From: Desulforhopalus sp.
Lineage (GTDB): Bacteria; Desulfobacterota; Desulfobulbia; Desulfobulbales; Desulfocapsaceae
Length of the DNA: 64,000 nt
Assembly: GCA_030247675.1 (NCBI GenBank)
Contig: JAOTRX010000003.1
Location: forward strand, 248,001 to 312,000
Direction: 5' to 3'
Made by a program: the position numbers and the translations under genes. Under the pieces are notes generated by a model. The model did no database searches. It worked only from the letters and a program-made list of their open reading frames with translations, and was not told where the DNA came from. This document shows positions 18,092 through 26,762 of this stretch, one piece after another (within the stretch, counting starts at the first letter, position 1; the number at the start of each line of letters is the position of its first letter).

Positions 18092-18591
18092 CTTTGTTCT
18101 CTCCTTTTTAAGAACGTTTGCACTCAAATTCACTAACGGGTCTTCCAGAAACTTCCATGTCCTTTCAAAGTATCTGAAGGAAATGAAGTTTGAGATTACT
18201 ACCCCTTTGTTCGATTCTCCGCAAGCACTTTGAAGTGGACACTCTGGTGACAGTCTAGTCCTGTTATTACTTTATGTTATCAGCTAGATGTTTCACTCTC
18301 TGATCATTCTTTGGGGAGTGGAATCAGGTCAGGTTTCACTTGTGGGTATTTGTCATGCCCGTAATACTTTACAAAGAGGATATATGAGCATCCTGGAGAT
18401 TATTTATTTCGTCTTTTGCTAACAAAAACTACCTGTAAACCATTAATCTCAGCAATAGGGGATGGGTGCCACTCGGTGCGGCAAAGGAGAGCGTCTTTCG
18501 TTGCAGCTACCTTACAGGCAAAAGAAAGCAGGAGGCGCAGCCCTGCAGCGTTGCAGGCGGGGGCAACGCGACAGGACCGGCCTCCGGCAGG
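18092..18591. other. intergenic region at the downstream end of the main nif operon
   Basis: This 500-base gap separates the last nif-operon gene from the exported Gly-rich gene. It should contain the promoter of the latter. The right part (18520-18600) is rich in GGCGCAGCC/GCAGG motifs with short self-complementary stretches, but no classical terminator. No credible gene. Confidence 0.45.
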
Positions 18592-18921
18592 CTAGAGCTC
18601 GCCTTCTCGGAATTCGATGGAAAAGGACGATTCGTCTGATGTCGGTATCATTGCATATGTACCCTGGCGGGTGAAGGCGAGATGGGCGGTGTTGCCGGCG
18701 GTGGCGATGGCTTTGGCAATTCCCGCCCGTTTATCGGCTTCCGACTCGGCGTTGAAGAAGATGGAGACGGCCTCGCCCCTGTCCTCCATGCGCAGGAGAA
18801 AGGCATTGTGTTCGATAAAGATCAAGTCCTCATAACAGTAGGTCACCTGGTATCCGAGGCCCTCAAGGACCATCTTGATGATACCCATGGGCCGGAAGGG
18901 GATGAGGGGCTTTTCTGGCAT
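18592..18921 (-). CDS. small hypothetical protein at the end of the nif operon
   Basis: A 109-residue protein with no signal peptide. It has a helix-strand start (GIIKMVLEGLGYQVTYCYED), a FIEHNAFLLRM strand pair and a C-terminal FSIEFREGEL. I do not recognise a family. It is the tenth gene of the nifH operon, 24 bases after the HEPN-like gene. This position suggests a nitrogen-fixation accessory role, but that is inference only. Confidence 0.55.
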   Translation of the reverse strand: MPEKPLIPFRPMGIIKMVLEGLGYQVTYCYEDLIFIEHNAFLLRMEDRGEAVSIFFNAESEADKRAGIAKAIATAGNTAHLAFTRQGTYAMIPTSDESSFSIEFREGEL

Positions 18922-18945
18922 AGGTGCCTCCGATTCGTTTGGGGG

Positions 18946-19368
18946 TCAATGGCTTGCGCCGGGTGAGCTGTCATAGAGATGCGGGTGGAGAATCGTCCGC
19001 ACCTCCTCGCCAATGCTGAGGAATCTGATGACATCTTCTTCGCTCGGGGTGCACAAGGTATATCCGTCGAGGTCGCAGATCTCCTGAAAACCGTTCAGGT
19101 AGAGAAGGCCCTCGGTAAGCTCTGGCACCTCGCCTAAGTGGAGTTGCAATGCCCGGAGCAGGTCGGCCATGGTGTGGTTTTCGGCGAGATCGCCGTTTTT
19201 CATCAAGAAGGCCATGATCAGCTTTTCGATGGCCATGCAGGTGAGGTTGTAGAGGGTATCGGAGGTGAAGGTGGTTTTCTTTTTGCTGTAAGCCCCTTGG
19301 GCAGTTTTGAGAAACTGCTCGCCGTCACGTCGGTAGTCGCGCCAGTTGTCGATTTGCACAAGTTTCAT
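18946..19368 (-). CDS. HEPN-like protein in the nif operon
   Basis: A 140-residue helical protein. The central segment (CMAIEKLIMAFLMKNG, then HTMADLLRAL) matches the helix pair of HEPN-type proteins, but the RX4-6H RNase motif is absent, so nuclease activity is not expected. The start at 19368 overlaps the stop of the GNAT gene by 4 bases, which indicates translational coupling; the longer open frame to 19560 is a shadow of the GNAT gene. The role in nitrogen fixation is unknown. Confidence 0.65.
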   Translation of the reverse strand: MKLVQIDNWRDYRRDGEQFLKTAQGAYSKKKTTFTSDTLYNLTCMAIEKLIMAFLMKNGDLAENHTMADLLRALQLHLGEVPELTEGLLYLNGFQEICDLDGYTLCTPSEEDVIRFLSIGEEVRTILHPHLYDSSPGASH

Positions 19369-19838
19369 TGGACCTTTTCCCCCTTTAAGAATTTTCGCAG
19401 ACAGACCATCGGCGTTTCCTGCCAGGCCCTTTGCCGGTAAAAATGCAAGGCCGGGGCGTTGGTTCGGTCGGCGAGGAGCTGCATGCGTGTGGCACCCAGG
19501 CCCTGCCCCCAAGCCGCCAGTTCGTCCAAGAGGGCGGTGCCGATGCCCTGACCCCGCCAATCCAGCGCTACCACCAGGTCTTCGACAAGGAGTGCTGGCC
19601 CACCCTCGGCGGTTGAAATAAGTTGCTGGGCAGTGGCCATGCCGACCACGCCGCCGCCCGCCGTCTCGGCGACCAGGACCATCGCCTGCGGGGCGGCAAG
19701 GAGCAGTTCCAGGCCCCTTTGCTGCCGCTCCGGTGAGAAGGCAAAGTCCACCTCAATGGCAAAGAGCCGGCCCAGCAGACCTACCATGGCCGGGATATCG
19801 GCCGCGGTGGCCGGGCGGATGGCAGCCAGGTCGTGCAT
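19365..19838 (-). CDS. GNAT family N-acetyltransferase
   Basis: A 157-residue single GNAT domain: IRPATAADIPAMVGLL at the start, LVEDLVVALDWRGQGIGTALL with the acetyl-CoA pyrophosphate loop (RGQGIG, residues about 93-98), and APALHFYRQRAWQET near the end. It transfers an acetyl group from acetyl-CoA to an unknown amine. It lies 2 bases after the [2Fe-2S] ferredoxin gene and overlaps the HEPN-like gene by 4 bases, so it is part of the nif operon. Confidence 0.85.
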   Translation of the reverse strand: MHDLAAIRPATAADIPAMVGLLGRLFAIEVDFAFSPERQQRGLELLLAAPQAMVLVAETAGGGVVGMATAQQLISTAEGGPALLVEDLVVALDWRGQGIGTALLDELAAWGQGLGATRMQLLADRTNAPALHFYRQRAWQETPMVCLRKFLKGEKVQ

Positions 19839-19840
19839 GC

Positions 19841-20143
19841 TTAGCCGATCAGGTATTCGCTTGGCGGCTCGCCGCTTTCCAGGCCGTCGAGGACCGCGTC
19901 GATGGCCGATTCGCTGTCGATCCCTTTAAACCACCAATTCTCCGGTTGGATGACCATGATCGGCCCCTGTTCGCACTGCTTCAGGCAGCCGGTGGCGACC
20001 ACCTGCATATCCAGGCCGCGGTCGAGGATCTCCTCTTCGATGTACTGGAGAAAACCGTCGGTTTGCTTGTGACAGATCCCTTTTGGGTCGCCTTTGACTC
20101 GAAAACTTTGGCAGAGCAGAACCTGCCTTTCCGGTGTTGCCAT
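19841..20143 (-). CDS. thioredoxin-like [2Fe-2S] ferredoxin
   Basis: A 100-residue protein with four cysteines at residues 11, 24, 53 and 57, in the order C-x12-C-x28-C-x3-C, the layout of thioredoxin-like [2Fe-2S] ferredoxins such as the Shethna protein I of Azotobacter. TGCLKQCEQGP carries the last two ligands. Such ferredoxins are found beside nif genes; a part in electron supply or nitrogenase protection is plausible but not proven. It lies between the NifB/NifX-like gene and the GNAT gene. Confidence 0.88.
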   Translation of the reverse strand: MATPERQVLLCQSFRVKGDPKGICHKQTDGFLQYIEEEILDRGLDMQVVATGCLKQCEQGPIMVIQPENWWFKGIDSESAIDAVLDGLESGEPPSEYLIG

Positions 20144-20185
20144 TTGTAGCTCCTTTTTCTAGTGTTTCTGGGTGTAAGACCCCTT

Positions 20186-21349
20186 TTAGTTTTTTCCTTT
20201 CTTGCCCTTTTTGCCGCCGCCGTAGAGGGCATCGATTCTTCCTTTGATTTTGTCCTCGGCGACCAGTACCTTGAGCCCGGCCTCGGCAAGTACCTTGCGC
20301 GGAGTTTCTCCGGCGCTTGCGGCAAGGACGGCAAAGCAGTCGTCAAGGACGGCGGCAAACCTTCCCCACCGCTCGGGGCCGGTCCCCGGTTCCGGGGCGT
20401 CGCGGGTCTCCAGCAGGCAGGTGAGGCCATCGGCACGAGGGCCGTACACCAGGAGGCGAATCGCCTGACCGAGATGCAGATCGATATCGATGCCGTTCGA
20501 GCTGACCACCGCCACATTGGGTCGTTGCGCTGTCGCCATCGGTGTCTCGGTTGCGGCTTTTTCAAGGGTTTCCCCTTGTTTCCGGGCAAGAAGCGGTGAC
20601 ACTATCGGCAAATATTTTCGTGCCTTATCCGTCGCCGTCTGTACCTCCTGCGGGCTTGGGCAGGCAAGATCCACCTCGGCGCCCGCTTCCGGGAGATAGG
20701 GGATAAGGGCCATGCCGTCCGCCCCGAGGACCTGCATCGCCTCGCCTATCCTGGGTACATGGTTGATGTTCAGGTTGGGGTATAAAGTCGTGAGGATAGA
20801 CACCTCGATGTTGTGGAATTTCAGGGCGGCGACGCCATTACGTTGTTCGCGGATCAACAGCTCGACCGCCTCGCCGACTTTCTGGGTCTTCAGACCCGGT
20901 CTGATCCAGGCATAGATCTTCTCAAGAATCTCCGCCTTGATGCCATCAACCTGCACCTCAACATAGCTGACTCCGGCCCGGGCCAGGTCACCGGCCAGCT
21001 TGTCGCTGCCCAGGCCGAGGGTCTTCAGGCCGATGAGCAGCTCCGGATAACGCTCGTGCACCAGCCGTGCCGCCTCCAGGGTGATATCGGGGCTCGCCAG
21101 CGGGTCGCCCGGCCCGGCTATCGCCACCATGCTGACGGGTGTTCCTTTGGCCAGGAGGTCGTCGAGCGCAGCCATGGCCTCGGCCACCGACTGGCACTGA
21201 TTGCGCACCGGGGTTGGCGGTGAAAACCGCGTCCTGGCCACCGTCTGCGGGGCAATGAGCAGAAAGACGACCGAGGCCTTTGGCGCCTCGGCCGAGCAAC
21301 TGCAGCCGTGTTGTTCTATAAGTGGGGGAGTGCACATTTTTTCCACCAT
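20186..21349 (-). CDS. NifB-like protein lacking radical SAM cysteines, fused to a NifX/NafY-type domain
   Basis: A 387-residue two-domain protein. Residues about 25-260 align with NifB: VAIAGPGDPLASPD, KIYAWI and IEVSILTTLYP correspond to IAGPGDPFAN, KIYAWV and VKVNCIVIPG in the NifB of this window. Where NifB has APKCNIKCNFC, this protein has APQTVARTRFS, so the three cluster cysteines become Thr36, Thr40 and Ser43; it cannot hold the SAM cluster in the usual way. Residues about 280-375 form a NifX/NafY-type cofactor-binding domain (SSNGIDIDLHLGQA). A cofactor carrier or chaperone role is inferred. It ends in a Lys/Gly-rich tail. Confidence 0.85.
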   Translation of the reverse strand: MVEKMCTPPLIEQHGCSCSAEAPKASVVFLLIAPQTVARTRFSPPTPVRNQCQSVAEAMAALDDLLAKGTPVSMVAIAGPGDPLASPDITLEAARLVHERYPELLIGLKTLGLGSDKLAGDLARAGVSYVEVQVDGIKAEILEKIYAWIRPGLKTQKVGEAVELLIREQRNGVAALKFHNIEVSILTTLYPNLNINHVPRIGEAMQVLGADGMALIPYLPEAGAEVDLACPSPQEVQTATDKARKYLPIVSPLLARKQGETLEKAATETPMATAQRPNVAVVSSNGIDIDLHLGQAIRLLVYGPRADGLTCLLETRDAPEPGTGPERWGRFAAVLDDCFAVLAASAGETPRKVLAEAGLKVLVAEDKIKGRIDALYGGGKKGKKGKN

Positions 21350-21360
21350 GGGTAAAGAAG

Positions 21361-21395
21361 GGGCGGCAGCGGCGAGGGCGTTGCCGCTGCCGCCC
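21361..21395 (-). terminator. strong hairpin between nifK and the NifB/NifX-like gene (attenuator or processing site)
   Basis: GGGCGGCAGCGGC (21361-21373) pairs perfectly with 21383-21395 across a 9-base loop. On the minus strand it is followed by CTTCTTTACCC rather than a full T-run, and the next start codon lies only about 12 bases on. It could reduce transcription or protect the nifHDK message, and it may hide the next ribosome site. Confidence 0.6.
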
Positions 21396-21403
21396 AGACG
21401 AGC

Positions 21404-22777
21404 CTATAACACCAGCTCGAACTTCGATTCCGGATCGTCGCGGTCCTTGCGGTCAAGGAGCACACCGAGTATCTGCTCCAAAAGACGCAAACCACCTTTG
21501 TAGCCAACCGTCGGGAAGTGCTGATGGCCTTGCCGGTCGAGGATCGGAAAACCCCAGCGGACATAGGGCAGATCCTCATCGCGGGCGATATACTTGCAGT
21601 AGGTATTGCCGATGATCAGATCAACCGCCTCGTTTTTTATCCACTGGTGGAGGAGGAACATGTCACCCTTCGCCCGGACGTTGACCTTCCGGCCCATGGG
21701 GGCGGTGATTTCGTGGATCCGTTCCTCAAACTTCTTGCCCGGTGTGCCGGTGACGATATGGATCGGGCACATATCAATCGATACCAGGAACTCGGTCATG
21801 GCGATAACCTGATCGGGATCGCCGACCAGCGCTACCTTCTTGCCGTAGAAGTACTGGTGCATATCGGAGATCATATCCACCAGCTTGCCCCGTTCGATCA
21901 TGATTTCCTCAGGCACCGTGACCCCGGCGACGGTGCGCAGGGCGTCGACAAAACGGTCGGTAGCCTTCAGGCCAAAGGGCATGTCGAGGATGGAGCAGGG
22001 TACCTTACACTTGGTGTCGAGGAGCCGTGCTGCATCCGCCGAGCACCATTCGCCAAGGGCTAAGGTGCCGATGGCCTTTCCGCTGTCTTTGATGTCGGCG
22101 ATCTTTGCCCCGGCATCCGGAAACATTTTATACTCGCCGGTCAGCGGGCCGTTCAGCACCCCTGAGGTGTCCGGGAACATGTTGATGTTGACCCCGATGG
22201 TGGCCGATAACTTTTTGATCTCCTCCATGTCGGAGGGTTCAACCCAGCCGGGGATGATATTGATCTTGCCGTTCTTTTTGCCGCTCGGTTCGGCAAGCGC
22301 CGCCATCGCTTTGACCATATTGGAAAAGCCGGTGACGTGCGAGCCGACGTAGCTCGGGGTCGGGGCGCCGATCAGAGTCTTGCCTTCGGGCACCTTTTTC
22401 TCTTTTTTGGCCTTGTCGAAGATCTGCGGCAGGTCGTCGCCGATGGTCTCCGACAGGCAGGTGGTGTGCACGGCAATGACCTCCGGTTCGTAGACCGTGA
22501 AGATATTGTCGATGGCCTGCAGCAGATTGGCCTGGCCGCCAAACACCGAGGCACCCTCGGTAAACGACGAGGTGGCGGCGGAAATCGGCTCCTTGTAGTG
22601 GCGGGTCAGGGTGCTGCGATGGTAGGCGCAGCAGCCCTGCGAGCCGTGGCTGTGCGGCAGGCAGCCTTGAATTCCCAGCGACGCGTACATGGCGCCGATC
22701 GGCTGACAGGTCTTGGCCGGGTTGATCATCAGAGCCGACCGCTCCGTTATCTCTTTTGGTGTATGTCGTAGTAGCAT
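21404..22777 (-). CDS. nifK: nitrogenase MoFe protein beta chain
   Basis: The beta subunit of the MoFe protein, 457 residues, short as in anaerobes that lack the extended N-terminus. P-cluster ligands are visible as Cys24 (AKTCQP), Cys49 (HGSQGCCAYHR) and Cys107 (TTCLSETIGDD). The C-terminus has DLPYVRWGFPILDRQGHQ. It acts with NifD in N2 reduction in the cytoplasm. It follows nifD after a 179-base spacer that holds a palindromic repeat. Confidence 0.97.
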   Translation of the reverse strand: MLLRHTPKEITERSALMINPAKTCQPIGAMYASLGIQGCLPHSHGSQGCCAYHRSTLTRHYKEPISAATSSFTEGASVFGGQANLLQAIDNIFTVYEPEVIAVHTTCLSETIGDDLPQIFDKAKKEKKVPEGKTLIGAPTPSYVGSHVTGFSNMVKAMAALAEPSGKKNGKINIIPGWVEPSDMEEIKKLSATIGVNINMFPDTSGVLNGPLTGEYKMFPDAGAKIADIKDSGKAIGTLALGEWCSADAARLLDTKCKVPCSILDMPFGLKATDRFVDALRTVAGVTVPEEIMIERGKLVDMISDMHQYFYGKKVALVGDPDQVIAMTEFLVSIDMCPIHIVTGTPGKKFEERIHEITAPMGRKVNVRAKGDMFLLHQWIKNEAVDLIIGNTYCKYIARDEDLPYVRWGFPILDRQGHQHFPTVGYKGGLRLLEQILGVLLDRKDRDDPESKFELVL

Positions 22778-22880
22778 GGTCGTACCTTCCTTTTGGCGCC
22801 GATATGCGCGTCATCTCTTACATGTTGTTCGCATTTGTTTTTCGTAGGATGCATCCCGGTACCCATACCACCGGAGCGGC

Positions 22881-22947
22881 GGTGCACGGAGTGCACCCTA
22901 CATGTAGCCGCCGTTTGAGGTCAAACGTAGGGTGCACTCCGTGCACC
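22881..22947. repeat. BIME-like palindromic element in the nifD-nifK spacer
   Basis: Two 21-base arms (22881-22901 and 22927-22947) are perfect inverted copies. Each arm contains the hairpin GGTGCAC-GGA-GTGCACC, and the centre contains another, GTTTGA-GG-TCAAAC. The structure resembles bacterial REP/BIME elements. A second pair, in the opposite arrangement, is between nifH and nifI1. Confidence 0.8.
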
Positions 22948-22956
22948 TTCTACTGG

Positions 22957-24594
22957 TTATTCCCAAACGTAGGTTGCCGAAAGTTCGGGGTTCTCCTGCC
23001 ACGGCGCCTTCATATAGCTCCACACCCGGCTGTTGACCAGCCGGTCGATCTCGCGGTAGAAGTTGATGGCGCCTTTAAAGCCGGCATAGGGGCCGCCGGA
23101 GTCGTAACTGTGCAGCTGTTTCATCGGTACGCCGAGCTTTTGGATCGAATATTTTTCTTTAATTCCGGCGCAGAAGAGATCCGGCTTCATGATTTCCACC
23201 AGCTTTTCCGCCTCGTACTGGTTGAGGTCGTCGATGATCAGTGAGCCTTTTTCCATATCCGGATTGAGGCCTTCATAGTCCTTGAAGGTAACGCCGCCTT
23301 TTGCCAGTTCGGCAAGTTCCGCCTCGGTCTTCCGCGGCTTGTAGAGGAGAGGATCGGGCTCCACCTCGATCTCCTCAATATTTCTGCTGTCGGCATCGAC
23401 CTTCAAATTGGGGATGACATGTCGGCCCTCGTAGTCGTCGCGGTGACCGAACTCGTAACCGGCCGACAGCGTCTTCATGCCCATTTCGTTAAACAGTTCC
23501 TGATAGTGATGGGCCCTTGAGCCACCGACAAAGAGCATCGCCGTCTTGCCCTTGGTGCGAGGATACACCTGCTCCTGCACCGCCAGTACATCCGGCATCT
23601 CCTCGGCAATGACCGCCTCGACCTTGTCGATCAGCTCCTGGTCGCCGAAATAGGTGGCAATTTTGCGGAGCGACTTGGCGGTTGCCTCGGCGCCGATAAA
23701 GTTCACCTTGATCCACGGGATGCCGTATTTGGTTTCCAGCATGTCGGCCACATAGTTGATGGAACGGTGGCACATGACACAGCTGAGGTCGGCCTGGTTG
23801 GCGGAGGCAAACTTGTCGTAGGTGGCGTTGCCGGAGAAGGTCGAGATGTTCTTGATCCCGCATTTTTCAAGGATCCGGTCGATCTCGAAGCCGTCGCCGC
23901 CGATATTGTACTCGCCCAGCAGGTTGATTTTATATTTGTCGGTTTTCTCGGTCTCGCTCTTGCCGACGACATGGGTGAACACTTGGTTGTTGGCGATATG
24001 ATGGCCCGCCGACTGCGACACACCCTTGTAACCCTCGCAAGAGAAGGCAAAGACGTTGCAGTCACCGAAGTGTTCCTTCATCTTCTTGGCCACCGCGTGG
24101 ATATCGTCACCGATAAGACCCACCGGGCAGGTGGCGAAGATGGCGATGGCCTTCGGGTGAAAGAGGTCGTAGGCCTCCTGGACCGCTGCCGCCAGCTTTT
24201 TCTCGCCACCGAAGATGATGTCCGAATCCTGCATATCGGTTGACATGCAATAGGTGATAAAGTTGGCATTCGTGTCATTGATCGCGTCGGTCTGGTTGCG
24301 ACGGGTCAGCCAGGCGTAGAAGCTGCAGCCGATCGGGCCATGCACCAGGTTGACGATGTCGCTGGTCGGCCCCATGATAACCCCCTTGCAGCCGGCGTAG
24401 GTACAACCGCGCATGGTGATGATGCCGGGGATGGTCCGGACGTTGGCGACGATCTCCGGCGTGGTGTTGCCCTGCGCCTCGTTGATCATGATCTGCTGGG
24501 CGCGTTTGCGGGCAACCTTCGGCGGATACTTCTCCAGCAATTGTTCTTTTATATTGTGCGGTTCCCACTGCACCAGTTTCTGTGCCTTAGCCAT
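22957..24594 (-). CDS. nifD: nitrogenase MoFe protein alpha chain
   Basis: The alpha subunit that holds FeMo-co. The 545-residue length, longer than the Azotobacter type, fits anaerobe-type NifD with an insertion (here about residues 380-450). P-cluster ligands are Cys64 (RGCTYAGCKG), Cys90 (HGPIGCSFYAW) and Cys156 (ATCPVGLIGDD). The FeMo-co ligands are Cys275 (VMCHRSINY) and His495 (QLHSYDSGGPYAG). The ATG at 24594 is preceded by AGGAGG; the longer open frame is a shadow of nifI2. Confidence 0.97.
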   Translation of the reverse strand: MAKAQKLVQWEPHNIKEQLLEKYPPKVARKRAQQIMINEAQGNTTPEIVANVRTIPGIITMRGCTYAGCKGVIMGPTSDIVNLVHGPIGCSFYAWLTRRNQTDAINDTNANFITYCMSTDMQDSDIIFGGEKKLAAAVQEAYDLFHPKAIAIFATCPVGLIGDDIHAVAKKMKEHFGDCNVFAFSCEGYKGVSQSAGHHIANNQVFTHVVGKSETEKTDKYKINLLGEYNIGGDGFEIDRILEKCGIKNISTFSGNATYDKFASANQADLSCVMCHRSINYVADMLETKYGIPWIKVNFIGAEATAKSLRKIATYFGDQELIDKVEAVIAEEMPDVLAVQEQVYPRTKGKTAMLFVGGSRAHHYQELFNEMGMKTLSAGYEFGHRDDYEGRHVIPNLKVDADSRNIEEIEVEPDPLLYKPRKTEAELAELAKGGVTFKDYEGLNPDMEKGSLIIDDLNQYEAEKLVEIMKPDLFCAGIKEKYSIQKLGVPMKQLHSYDSGGPYAGFKGAINFYREIDRLVNSRVWSYMKAPWQENPELSATYVWE

Positions 24595-24616
24595 TGTGTG
24601 TCCTCCTGTCTCTATC

Positions 24617-24991
24617 TCACGCGATTGATTTCGCGCCCTTCTCGCCGGTCCGGACGCGAACCGCATCCGCCACCGGCAGGACGAAGATTTTGCCGTCGCC
24701 GGGCTTGCCGGTTTGGTTGGTTTCGATAATTGCCTGGATGATGTCGTCGACCTCGCTATCCTTGACGACAATAGTGATCATCCGTTTCGAATAGAGCTTG
24801 CCCTTTTCGCCAAGCAGGATTGCCGCCTCTTCATAGCCCTGTTCCGCACCTCTGAGCAGGTCGCGGTTGACAAAACCGAGACCCCGGCCCTGCGCCTCGT
24901 GGCCGAAGAAGGCATCGACTCCGGCGGCGGTGAGCGCCGCCTTGGTCTTGTTCATCATATTCATGCGGACCACCGCGATTATCTCTTTCAT
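24617..24991 (-). CDS. nifI2: nitrogenase regulatory PII-type protein NifI2
   Basis: A PII-family protein of 124 residues. It starts MKEIIAVVRMNMMNKTKAAL, carries RGLGFVNRDLLRG in the T-loop region and ends GDGKIFVLPVADAVRVRTGE, the usual NifI2 C-terminal motif. With NifI1 it binds MoFe protein and blocks its contact with NifH after ammonium addition; 2-oxoglutarate and ATP relieve this. It overlaps nifI1 by 4 bases and precedes nifD by 22 bases, the classic order in methanogens and anaerobic bacteria. Confidence 0.94.
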   Translation of the reverse strand: MKEIIAVVRMNMMNKTKAALTAAGVDAFFGHEAQGRGLGFVNRDLLRGAEQGYEEAAILLGEKGKLYSKRMITIVVKDSEVDDIIQAIIETNQTGKPGDGKIFVLPVADAVRVRTGEKGAKSIA

Positions 24992-25338
24992 AGGGCTACC
25001 TCCGCAGGGGTATCCTCGCGTACTCCGGAACTGATGGTGTAGACATCCTCGACCTCGGTGATAAAAATCTTGCCGTCGCCAAAGGCGCCCTTGCCGGGGG
25101 TACGGGCCGCATCCATGATGGTATTGATGACGAAGTCCTTGTCCGCTGCCTTGACGACACTCATCAGCATGGTCTTGGGGATCTCGTCGTAGGTCACCGC
25201 GCCGATCTTGATGCCGCGCTGCTTGCCACGACCGGTCACCGAATACTTGGTCACCGCCGGGAAACCCGCATCCATAAGGGCGGCAAGTACGTCATCTGCT
25301 TTCTCCGGTCGAACTATGGCTCTGATCATGATCATCAT
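24988..25338 (-). CDS. nifI1: nitrogenase regulatory PII-type protein NifI1
   Basis: A 116-residue PII-family protein: MIRAIVRPEKADDVLAAL at the start, TGRGKQRGIKIG in the T-loop region, and GDGKIFITEVEDVYTISSG at the C-terminus. These are standard NifI1 features. With NifI2 it inhibits nitrogenase at the protein level under nitrogen excess. It is the second gene of the operon, 96 bases after nifH, in a spacer that carries a palindromic element. Confidence 0.94.
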   Translation of the reverse strand: MMIMIRAIVRPEKADDVLAALMDAGFPAVTKYSVTGRGKQRGIKIGAVTYDEIPKTMLMSVVKAADKDFVINTIMDAARTPGKGAFGDGKIFITEVEDVYTISSGVREDTPAEVAL

Positions 25339-25367
25339 TGTTGTCTCTCCTTTTTGATAATTCAGCG

Positions 25368-25423
25368 GTAGGGTGCACTCTGTGCACCATCCCGATCTCC
25401 GCGGTGCACGGAGTGCACCCTAC
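25368..25423. repeat. BIME-like palindromic element in the nifH-nifI1 spacer
   Basis: Two 21-base arms (25368-25388 and 25403-25423) are inverted copies with one mismatch, separated by 14 bases. The unit is the same as in the nifD-nifK spacer but the arms face the other way (GTAGGG...CACC first). It sits 12 bases downstream-side of the nifH stop, where it may stabilise the nifH message end. Confidence 0.8.
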
Positions 25424-25434
25424 GTAATTTGTTG

Positions 25435-26445
<1,011 letters not shown>

Positions 26446-26631
26446 TCAATTTAGTTGGAAACCGACAAAAAGGTAATAAAGTGCGGATTTGTAGTCTAGT
26501 GTTTCTGGCAAGTAAACAACAGTACAAAAATGTAAAAAAGGGGTTCTGGGGACCGACAAAAGTGTTGTAACAGCGGTGCCGGTGATTCGTGGTATTCATA
26601 AAAAGTCAGTTATCGCAGCATGATAGTGGTA

Positions 26632-26646
26632 TGGAATGGTGCTTGC
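26632..26646 (+). promoter_or_regulatory. candidate sigma54 promoter of nifA
   Basis: The plus strand reads TGGAATG-GTGC-TTGC with correct GG/GC spacing but two mismatches in the -24 box. It lies about 115 bases before the nifA start. If real, nifA would be controlled by sigma54, perhaps by itself. Confidence 0.35.
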
Positions 26647-26762
26647 TATGGAATACAGTGAAAGGGTTCGGCCGCCGGGGGGAAATTTCCCCCGTGCAGA
26701 GTGCAAGCGGTGAAGGATTATTGCCGGCGGCAGTTTGCCGGTATTCGTTACTGAGGAGTTTG

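Noticed and set aside
18946..19560. Longer version of the HEPN-like protein starting at 19560
   Set aside because: The added 64 residues are Arg/Gly/Pro-rich shadow of the GNAT gene; MKLVQIDN at 19368 fits the overlap-coupled start.
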